Positions 1 through 4,982 of a DNA stretch of 10,674 nucleotides are shown here, piece after piece; the first letter of the stretch is position 1; each line of letters opens with the position of its first letter. Under the pieces are notes generated by a model. It had not been told where the DNA came from and searched no databases. It worked only from the letters and a program-made list of their open reading frames with translations. Made by a program: the position numbers and the translations under genes. Origin of the DNA: an uncultured Oscillospiraceae bacterium (GTDB lineage Bacteria > Bacillota > Clostridia > Oscillospirales > Oscillospiraceae); NCBI GenBank assembly GCA_934661735.1, contig CAKUJN010000072.1, positions 1 to 10,674 of the forward strand. The letters are read 5' to 3'.

Positions 1-105
1 CGCAAGGTCGGGGGCATAGACGGCCAGCACCACGCCCGACTGTTTGATGATCCGCTGATAGGCCAAAAGCTGGGCGTAAGGCTGCTCATGGAAGTCGATA
101 CACTG
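1..105 (-). other. Gene-like open frame at left edge, no start codon visible
   Basis: Read on the minus strand from 105 down to 1, this frame is open and has a protein-like sequence (it contains the stretch YQRIIKQSGVVLAVYAPDLA). It is preceded in frame by a TAA at 106-108 and has no ATG or GTG start. It lies directly beyond the stop of the GNAT gene. A competing ATG overlaps the GNAT stop (ATGA, 89-86), but that frame gives a Ser/Pro/Trp-rich sequence that does not look like a protein. The stretch could be the 5' end of a third gene of the operon with a frameshift, a gene remnant, or chance. I do not recognise the family. Only the sequence to the left of the window can settle it. Confidence 0.25.
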
Positions 106-523
106 TTAATCCGTCGAAGCTTCCGCAGTTGCGGAAGCCCTTTTTGACTGCGATCCGCTTTGTTGCCTCCTGCGCCGGAGCACATTCGATCACAACGCTC
201 TTTTGCTCCTGCTTCGCCCTGTCGATCAGACGATCCGTCAGCGCCGACGCATATCCGTGCCCCCAATACTCCGGAAGCAGCACCCAGCCGATTTCCACGC
301 TTTCCGCGTCGTATGCGTGATAGATCACATAGCCGATAAAAGCCCCATTCTCTTCGGCGGCATATACGAGCGGCGGCTTTGCCAGTCCCGCATGACGCAG
401 AAAGTCCTCGGTCTGCGCCCAGTCGAACGGCGGCTCCAGATACCGCATGACCTCCGGATCAGACAGCAGCCGGTACAGAGCGTCCACGTCACTGGGCTGC
501 ATGTTGCGAATTGTGATATTCAC
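86..523 (-). CDS. GNAT-family N-acetyltransferase (RimJ/RimL-like)
   Basis: This is a 145-residue protein of the GNAT fold, expected to move an acetyl group from acetyl-CoA to an amine of a small molecule or a protein N-terminus in the cytoplasm. The N-terminus (ITIRNMQPSDVDALYRLL) is the usual first strand and helix. The acetyl-CoA loop is LLPEYWGHGYASAL at about residues 82-95, and the C-terminal GFRNCGSFDGLTVY is typical of the last strands. I place the start at the GTG at 523 rather than an ATG further upstream. A GGAGGGG ribosome binding site lies about six bases before it, and the GTG overlaps the TGA of the upstream nucleotidyltransferase (GTGA), which suggests translational coupling. 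The length fits a single GNAT domain. The substrate cannot be read from the sequence; acetylation of an antibiotic is possible given the neighbour but unproven. Confidence 0.85.
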   Translation of the reverse strand: MNITIRNMQPSDVDALYRLLSDPEVMRYLEPPFDWAQTEDFLRHAGLAKPPLVYAAEENGAFIGYVIYHAYDAESVEIGWVLLPEYWGHGYASALTDRLIDRAKQEQKSVVIECAPAQEATKRIAVKKGFRNCGSFDGLTVYRLP

Positions 524-1176
524 TGGGCCCCTCCGTAAGTTTTGAACTGTTGATCCGCCCCCAGCTGCTTTTTGACATACGAAATCCATTCATTCAAATA
601 ATCCATCTGGAAATTTTGAAGCGCCCTTTTATAACAGTCAAAAGCTTCGGGATGCGTTTCTGCCATCCACTTCAATGCTTTTTTAGGCCCGAAATACGGA
701 TACCGCATAATATCGCAGAAAATCTCCAAGCTGTCGACCAGCACCCAATGCCAACGAAACAGTCCTTCACAATCACATCGGTTTACGCGCGCAAGCATCT
801 TCACACACCAGTCAACATTTGCCTGAAGCTCCGCGCTTGTTTTGACTGGCCGGTTTTTTAAATATGCCTGAACGTTCTCTTGCAGTGCTTTTCCAATACC
901 GTTGCTGTCCGTTATAATGCGTCCGTCAAAAATCTGAACAAAGTCCTCGCACGTATAATCACCTTCAAAATATCGCGCAGGATATACAAATACGTCTAAT
1001 GGAATGCCATCCACAAAGGCTGTATCATGGAATTGTTCATGCTCAGCTGTAATAACCAATGCGTCAAAATCGCTGTTCAAATTATTGGTTCCGTTCGCAT
1101 ACGAACCATAAAGGATAATGGAAAGCGGATTGTATGTTTCTTGAATATACTTCAAAAGCTGTTCCAAAATCATCAC
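520..1176 (-). CDS. Nucleotidyltransferase-domain protein (Pol beta superfamily, aminoglycoside-adenylyltransferase-like)
   Basis: The protein is about 218 residues. An N-terminal nucleotidyltransferase domain carries the signature GSYANGTNNLNSDFDAL at about residues 24-40, the GSxxxG...SDxD pattern that binds the nucleotide and two metal ions. Asp36 and Asp38 are the likely metal ligands, and Asp61 in IPLDVFV is the likely third carboxylate. The remaining 120 residues look helical and contain several aromatic and Cys residues (FRWHWVLVDSLEIFCDIMRYPYFG). Family members transfer AMP or another nucleotide to aminoglycosides, lincosamides or proteins; which one applies is not visible. The GTG at 1176 has AGGA nine bases upstream; the adjacent ATG at 1173 is the alternative start. 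The gene heads an operon with the downstream GNAT gene and has its own promoter in a repeated sequence. Its codons are AT-richer than those of the right half of the window (26 of 60 bases are G or C at 601-660), which may reflect transfer. Confidence 0.82.
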   Translation of the reverse strand: MMILEQLLKYIQETYNPLSIILYGSYANGTNNLNSDFDALVITAEHEQFHDTAFVDGIPLDVFVYPARYFEGDYTCEDFVQIFDGRIITDSNGIGKALQENVQAYLKNRPVKTSAELQANVDWCVKMLARVNRCDCEGLFRWHWVLVDSLEIFCDIMRYPYFGPKKALKWMAETHPEAFDCYKRALQNFQMDYLNEWISYVKKQLGADQQFKTYGGAQ

Positions 1177-1189
1177 CTTGCCAAGTCCT

Positions 1190-1242
1190 GATTTGTTTCA
1201 TTATAACAAAACCGCGTCTAGAACACAATCGCGGCCGCCGGA
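1190..1242. repeat. 53-bp repeated promoter element, copy 1
   Basis: This segment aligns without gaps to 1829-1881, with 42 of 53 positions identical by my count. The left 16 bases (GATTTGTTTCATTATA) and the right 17 bases (CAATCGCGGCCGCCGGA) are identical. The mismatches fall mainly in what would be the -35/-10 spacer. The element ends in a GC-rich block with the 8-bp palindrome GCGGCCGC. Each copy lies just upstream of a minus-strand transferase gene. Bases 1243-1344 beyond it hold no gene I can support. Confidence 0.75.
1200..1228 (-). promoter_or_regulatory. Sigma-A-type promoter of the nucleotidyltransferase-GNAT operon
   Basis: On the minus strand a perfect -10 box TATAAT (1205-1200) lies 17 bases after TTGTGT (1228-1223), a weak -35 match. 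Transcription would begin near 1193, giving a leader of only about 17-20 bases before the GTG at 1176. The promoter sits inside the repeated 53-bp element at 1190-1242. Confidence 0.6.
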
Positions 1243-1344
1243 AGCGCTTCGGGCGGCTGTGTGCGGCACTGTGCTTGAAGTGAAACTGAGGATTCGGTGA
1301 AGCGGAAGCGGCCGAGTCCGGTGAACAGACGGCAATGGACGCAA

Positions 1345-1784
1345 CTAGTCATAGTGCTTTCCCATAATCCTCAGATTTGCGGCTGAATACATGCCAAACG
1401 CTGTATAAAAGTGTATGTGGCGTTCATCATTCACACTGACCAGTTCAATATGCTTTGCGTCGGATTCCAATGCACGCTTTTCAATTTCGCGGAGAAGCTG
1501 TGTCCCGAATCCTCTGTTTTGATAATCTGCAAATATGACAATCTCTTCAAGATAATAGATGGATATATCGTCATATTCCTTGAAATATCCGAGAACAAAT
1601 CCGGTTGTGTTGTTTGCATCGTCCATCTGAATCAGGCAGAGAGAATCCTCGATGGTGACCATTTGATGAATCCTTTTATACGCTTTTCATATTTCCAGCA
1701 TCCATCTTCATGATTGTTATAATAGTCCATGTACAGCTTCGCGATTCTTCCGGTATCTGCCTCGGTAATTACGGTATAATTCAT
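1345..1784 (-). pseudogene. GNAT-family N-acetyltransferase, frameshifted
   Basis: From the ATG at 1784, preceded by GGAG eight bases upstream, the frame encodes MNYTVITEADTGRIAKLYMD and on to a WKYEK motif. It then leaves the family pattern near 1682-1688. The remainder of a GNAT protein continues in another frame as AYKRIHQMVTIEDSLC, with the acetyl-CoA loop DYQNRGFGTQLL and the C-terminal NDERHIHFYTAFGM. Adding one base in the AAAA run within GAAAAGCG (minus strand) joins the two parts into a single protein of about 146 residues with a normal single-domain GNAT layout. The downstream part alone (1345-1662, 105 residues from an internal ATG) would lack the first strand and helices. The gene has its own promoter in the second copy of the 53-bp repeat. 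It is AT-rich (21 of 60 bases are G or C at 1501-1560). A sequencing error in the A run is an alternative to true loss. Confidence 0.75.
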
Positions 1785-1828
1785 TTTCTGCACTCCATAC
1801 TGCCAGGCGGCGTGAATTGTAAATTCCG

Positions 1829-1881
1829 GATTTGTTTCATTATAGCAAACGATCTGCCAAAGCGCAATCGCGGCCGCCGGA
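1829..1881. repeat. 53-bp repeated promoter element, copy 2
   Basis: Second copy of the element at 1190-1242, same orientation and length, with no insertion or deletion between the two. The conserved ends carry the -10 box and its downstream flank (left) and the GC block with GCGGCCGC plus the start of the -35 box (right). This copy lies between the stop of the last ATC-hydrolase-family gene and the frameshifted GNAT gene. Confidence 0.75.
1839..1867 (-). promoter_or_regulatory. Sigma-A-type promoter of the frameshifted GNAT gene
   Basis: On the minus strand TTGCGC (1867-1862) and TATAAT (1844-1839) are separated by 17 bases. Initiation would be near 1832, giving a leader of about 48 bases to the ATG at 1784. 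The promoter is embedded in the repeat copy at 1829-1881. Confidence 0.6.
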
Positions 1882-1910
1882 CGCGCATAGAGCGCAGCTT
1901 TCCCGCAAAA

Positions 1911-2537
1911 TCACTCTTTGTCGCCTGTGATGAAATAGTCGCAGTATTCGCCGCCGTTGGCCAGCGTCTGGCTGCGGTGCAGAACGCCGTGCTGGAGCGT
2001 GATCATGACCTCGTCCAGCTCACAGAACAGCGGCATCAGCTCACAGACACCGAGCTTTTCCGCGTAGGTACAGATTGGACAGCGGGTGATGCGGTAGTAG
2101 CACGCATCCGCATACGGCTGGCCGACGAAGTCCACCTTGAACGAGGTCGGATACTGCGCCTCCTTTTCCGGCGTGTACCACCGGACGTATTTTACGATGC
2201 TCTTTTTGTTTTCGGCCTTGCCTCTGTCCGTATTCAGGTCGGTTCTGGAAAAGTACCACTGGATATGGTACAGGGAACGACGCATCATCTCCTGTACCGT
2301 CTCCGGCGGAATCTGCTTCCCGCTTGCGACATACGGGGCGACAAAGGCCAGCGCGAACAGCTCGTTATAGGCCATTGGATTGTCGCCGCCGATGTCGTCC
2401 GCCTGCCTGACCAGCGCCCGATAGACCTGCCTGCTTTTCTTCATGATCTGCGCGGCATACGCCCTGTCGTATTTCTCGGCCAGAACCTTTTTCATGGAGC
2501 CTTTGAACATCCAGAAATAAAAACCGTTATATTTCAT
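1911..2537 (-). CDS. ATC-hydrolase-family protein (L-2-amino-thiazoline-4-carboxylic acid hydrolase-like), copy A
   Basis: This 208-residue protein is the last gene of the four-gene operon. The C-terminal third carries the family pattern: Cys153-Pro154, then GVCELMPLFCELD (Cys172, Asp175), then RSQTLANGGEYCDY (Cys199-Asp200) and a final GDK. The named family member hydrolyses L-2-amino-thiazoline-4-carboxylate to N-carbamoyl-cysteine in bacterial cysteine formation; most homologues in anaerobes have no tested activity. The N-terminal half looks helical and has no signal peptide, so the protein is likely cytoplasmic. I chose the ATG at 2537 because AGGAGGG lies about nine bases upstream; a further-upstream start would add 12 residues. 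It differs from its two neighbours by ending right after GDK. No clear terminator follows the stop; the next transcript starts at the repeat promoter. Confidence 0.8.
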   Translation of the reverse strand: MKYNGFYFWMFKGSMKKVLAEKYDRAYAAQIMKKSRQVYRALVRQADDIGGDNPMAYNELFALAFVAPYVASGKQIPPETVQEMMRRSLYHIQWYFSRTDLNTDRGKAENKKSIVKYVRWYTPEKEAQYPTSFKVDFVGQPYADACYYRITRCPICTYAEKLGVCELMPLFCELDEVMITLQHGVLHRSQTLANGGEYCDYFITGDKE

Positions 2538-2569
2538 GGAAAATACCCTCCTGTAATTTGTTGACAGAA

Positions 2570-3231
2570 TCAAATCTGTTCCAGATCTTTATACTGTTCC
2601 AGCACGGGGCTTTTATCGCCGACGTACCAATAGTCGCAGCAGTCGCCGCCGAGGGCCTCGGTCTGTGTGCGGATGAGCCGCGCGTGCATGACTTCGGCCA
2701 GAAAGTGGTCGGTCCTGCAGAGGTAGGGCAGAAGCTCCGCGTAGCCGTGCTCCCGTGCGTGCTTCGCAATGGGGCAGCCGACAAGGTGAAAGCAGAAGCC
2801 CTCCGTGCGGTGATCCGGATTGAGCTCGATTTTCCAGCTGTCCATCCATTCGCCGCGTGCCTGATGTGCCTGCTGCATCTGAATGAAGTCCGCATAGGTT
2901 TTTTCAAACAGCCGGTACGGCCATTTTTGCCGGTTCCCGTCGATGAGCTTTCCGAGGAATTTCAGCTTTCTGACTGCACGGCGCTTGATTTCGAGCAGGG
3001 CTTCGCCGTCCAGCCGGTGATCGCTTGCCTCATAAAATGCGAGGATTGTAAACCAGTCCAGCATATATTCTTTGCCATCATGTTTTCGCCGAGATCGGAC
3101 AGGTCTTTCATAAATTCGAGATAGTACGTCTCGGCTTTTTTGAAGATCTGCGCAGACTCAGCAGGGTAAAGCTTCCGGCAATACTGTTCGCATGGCTTTG
3201 CGTATTGAGATTTTGCATAGGCTCTTTTCAT
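2570..3231 (-). pseudogene. ATC-hydrolase-family protein, copy B, frameshifted
   Basis: The ATG at 3231 has AAGGAG eight bases upstream and opens a frame encoding MKRAYAKSQYAKPCEQYC through DLGENMMAKN (55 residues). It then passes into a wrong frame that runs to 2962. The rest of the family domain continues in a second frame from 3064 as MLDWFTILAFYEASDH and includes VGCPIAKHA, ELLPYLCRTD, HARLIRTQTEALGGDCCDY and VGDKSP. Removing two bases (an extra AT in AATATATG near 3065-3066) joins both parts into 219 residues, close to the 208 and 233 of its paralogues and in register with them at DLG...ILAFY. I see no ribosome binding site for an independent start at 3064. The gene sits 17 bases after the ZIP transporter gene and 32 bases before copy A. 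It is either a decayed copy or a sequencing/assembly error at a dinucleotide repeat. Confidence 0.78.
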
Positions 3232-3248
3232 ATCATAAACTCCTTATT

Positions 3249-4025
3249 TCAGCCGAGCGCCACATCCAGAACCATCATGATGCTGAATCCGGCGGCAAAG
3301 CAGACTGTGCCGAGATTGGAATGCTGTCCCTGTGACATTTCGGGAATCAGCTCCTCCACGACCACATAGAGCATCGCTCCGGCGGCAAAGCTCAGCAGAT
3401 ACGGCAGCGCGGGAACGATGAACTGCGCGGCAAGAATCGTCAATACCGCGCCGATTGGCTCGACAACGCCGGAGAGCACGCCGCCGAGGAAAGCCCGTGC
3501 TTTCTTTTGGCCCTCGGCGCGAAGCGGCATGGAGATGATCGCGCCCTCCGGAAAGTTCTGAATGGCAATTCCGATGGACAGGGCCAGCGCGCCTGCCGCC
3601 GTGATCTGCGTGCCGCCAGCAAGAAAGCCCGCATACATCACGCCGACGGCCATACCCTCCGGAATGTTATGCAGTGTGACGGCCAGCACCATCATGGTCG
3701 TGCGGGCAAGCCTGCTCTTTGGGCCCTCCGCCTGATCGCTTCCGACATGCAGGTGCGGGATCAGGTGGTCAAGGGCGAGCAGAAACAGCATGCCAAGCCA
3801 GAAGCCCGCAAAAGCGGGGAAGAACGAGAGCTTTCCCAATGCTGCCGATTGCGCAATGGCCGGAATTAAAAGACTCCAGATTGAGGCGGCCACCATTACG
3901 CCCGCGGCAAAGCCCGCAAGGGCGCGCTGTACCAGATCGCCGAGCGACTTTTCCATGAAGAACACACAGGCCGCGCCGGCTGTCGTTCCGAGAAACGGGA
4001 TCAGAATTCCAAGAAAGGTATTCAT
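3249..4025 (-). CDS. ZIP-family divalent metal transporter
   Basis: A 258-residue inner-membrane protein with about eight hydrophobic segments. The two metal-site helices are evident: HNIPEGMAVG (His119, Glu123) and NFPEGAIISMP (Asn157, Glu160). EPIG (about 189-192) and EELIPEM (about 224-230) follow in the later helices. A short His-containing loop HLIPHLHVG (about 87-95) lies between the third and fourth segments, as in many ZIP proteins. ZIP transporters of the GufA/ZupT type bring zinc, iron or manganese into the cytoplasm; the sequence does not fix the metal. The start at 4025 is chosen over an upstream extension because GGAGG lies seven bases before this ATG and the extension overlaps the preceding gene in an unlikely frame. 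The gene is sandwiched between ATC-hydrolase-family genes with 17-base gaps on each side, so one transcript surely carries them all. Confidence 0.92.
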   Translation of the reverse strand: MNTFLGILIPFLGTTAGAACVFFMEKSLGDLVQRALAGFAAGVMVAASIWSLLIPAIAQSAALGKLSFFPAFAGFWLGMLFLLALDHLIPHLHVGSDQAEGPKSRLARTTMMVLAVTLHNIPEGMAVGVMYAGFLAGGTQITAAGALALSIGIAIQNFPEGAIISMPLRAEGQKKARAFLGGVLSGVVEPIGAVLTILAAQFIVPALPYLLSFAAGAMLYVVVEELIPEMSQGQHSNLGTVCFAAGFSIMMVLDVALG

Positions 4026-4042
4026 GTATCTGCCTCCAGAGC

Positions 4043-4744
4043 TTATTTGTTCCGCCGGTAGCCCGCCTCGTCGCAATATTCGGGGTGGTCGTTCAGATAC
4101 GGGTCTTTGTCGCCGCAGATGGTGTAGTCGCATTTGCAGCCGTTTGCGCAGGTGGTGGTGCGCACCAGTCGGGCGTGAATGAGCTCCATGGACGCAAAGT
4201 CCACATTGCACAGCGCGGGCATGATGTCCGTTAGACCGTGTTTGATGGCAAATTCCGCCGCGGGACAGGCGGTAAATTCATAATAGATGGGCTTGTTTTC
4301 ATCAAATGGAGCAACCGCCATCTCATAATCGTGCCATTTGTCGCAGGCTGCCTTTGCACGCAGGAATGCTTTGTACATCAGTTTTTTGAAAAACGGTTTG
4401 TTGCAGTCCACAAATTTCAGCCTGCGGAAGGAGGGGAGAATCAGATTTTCCTCCATTTCTTCAATCTCGCGGAACGATGTGACGGCTTTGCACGCGACAT
4501 AATAGCTCATGATCGCGATGCAGTCATAGGTGCCGCCCGCGCCGTTGTGGAAGTTCTTTTTCCCGCCGAGGTCGGTGCGCCAGTCGGAGAGAAACGTCAC
4601 GTACTGCCGCTGGACTTTTTCCCAGACTGCCTCGCGCTCCGCTTCCTGATAGTGCAGGGCAATCTTTGCAAGAATCTCCTTCTTGCAGGGCCTGGAGTAC
4701 AGCACATGGCAGGTGCGGTCAAATTGTAATTCGTTGTCTTTCAT
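4043..4744 (-). CDS. ATC-hydrolase-family protein, copy C, Cys-rich
   Basis: This 233-residue protein is the first gene of the operon. The C-terminal family pattern is complete: Cys160-Pro161, LTDIMPALCNVD (Cys179, Asp182), His190, Arg195, Cys205-Asp206-Tyr207, and GDKDP. A family-typical DLGGKKN lies near residues 58-64. The protein holds 13 cysteines, including a tight group at residues 199, 203, 205 and 210 that its paralogues mostly lack. This is compatible with metal or redox chemistry but is only an inference. There is no signal peptide, so it is likely cytoplasmic. The ATG at 4744 is preceded by GGAGG at eight bases. The leader upstream holds two inverted-repeat sites and a strong promoter. 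The natural substrate is unknown; thiazoline-carboxylate hydrolysis is the only named activity in the family. Confidence 0.82.
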   Translation of the reverse strand: MKDNELQFDRTCHVLYSRPCKKEILAKIALHYQEAEREAVWEKVQRQYVTFLSDWRTDLGGKKNFHNGAGGTYDCIAIMSYYVACKAVTSFREIEEMEENLILPSFRRLKFVDCNKPFFKKLMYKAFLRAKAACDKWHDYEMAVAPFDENKPIYYEFTACPAAEFAIKHGLTDIMPALCNVDFASMELIHARLVRTTTCANGCKCDYTICGDKDPYLNDHPEYCDEAGYRRNK

Positions 4745-4764
4745 CTGGATATCCTCCAATCTGC

Positions 4765-4782
4765 TGTTAGGTGGTTCTAACC
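4765..4782. promoter_or_regulatory. Operator-like dyad 1 (proximal)
   Basis: TGTTAG-GTGGTT-CTAACC, an inverted repeat with six-base arms (five pairs exact, one end mismatched) around a six-base spacer. It lies 20 bases before the start of the operon's first gene and shares its arms with the second dyad 35 bp away. It could bind a dimeric repressor or form a small hairpin in the leader RNA. Confidence 0.55.
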
Positions 4783-4799
4783 TGCGCCCGCAGCCAGAT

Positions 4800-4817
4800 G
4801 GTTAGATGATACTAACC
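4800..4817. promoter_or_regulatory. Operator-like dyad 2 (distal)
   Basis: GGTTAG-ATGATA-CTAACC, a perfect inverted repeat with six-base arms and a six-base spacer, the same design as the dyad at 4765-4782. It lies downstream of the predicted transcription start near 4855, so a bound protein would act as a roadblock rather than by covering the promoter. The arms recall half-sites of metal-dependent DtxR-type regulators (TTAGGTTAG), but the spacing differs, so the regulator family is left open. Confidence 0.6.
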
Positions 4818-4861
4818 GACGGCTGGGGCAGCGTGGAATTCTGGTACAATCATTCGAGCTT

Positions 4862-4890
4862 ATGGTAGCAAAAAGCTGGTTTTGTGTCAA
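4862..4890 (-). promoter_or_regulatory. Strong promoter of the ATC-hydrolase/ZIP operon
   Basis: On the minus strand a consensus -35 TTGACA (4890-4885) is followed after 17 bases by TACCAT (4867-4862), a four-of-six match to the -10 box. Initiation near 4855 gives a leader of about 110 bases that contains both GGTTAG dyads before the ATG at 4744. Confidence 0.75.
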
Positions 4891-4930
4891 TATGCTGCCG
4901 AAAAACTCACCGGCAGCAGCGGCTGAATGC

Positions 4931-4964
4931 AATAAAACAAACCGGCAGGGGAGGCCCTGCCGGT
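4931..4964 (-). terminator. Intrinsic terminator of the SLH surface-protein operon
   Basis: A perfect 10-bp stem (ACCGGCAGGG / CCCTGCCGGT) with a four-base loop spans 4941-4964. On the minus strand it is followed by the U-rich tract TTGTTTTATT (4940-4931). It lies 19 bases after the stop at 4983. T-rich bases also follow on the plus strand, so it may work in both directions. It insulates the surface-protein operon from the next promoter. Confidence 0.88.
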
Positions 4965-4982
4965 TTTCTGCATTTTGTGCTT

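Noticed and set aside
120..145. Hairpin CTTCCGC-AGTT-GCGGAAG followed by a T run on the plus strand, like a terminator
   Set aside because: It lies inside the GNAT coding region, at the family-conserved KKGFRNCGSF segment, and no plus-strand gene precedes it in the window. Most likely a codon-driven coincidence.
1710..2564. Long plus-strand open frame of 284 codons
   Set aside because: Antisense to the ATC-hydrolase-family copy A. Its translation has no recognisable domain and no ribosome binding site was seen.
2570..3064. Independent 164-residue gene starting at the ATG at 3064
   Set aside because: No ribosome binding site. The missing N-terminal third of the family is encoded just upstream in another frame, so a frameshifted single gene explains it better.
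4026..4211. 62-residue N-terminal extension of the ZIP transporter
   Set aside because: It overlaps the end of the ATC-hydrolase-family copy C in another frame and is Arg/His-rich. The ATG at 4025 has GGAGG seven bases upstream and begins the first membrane helix.
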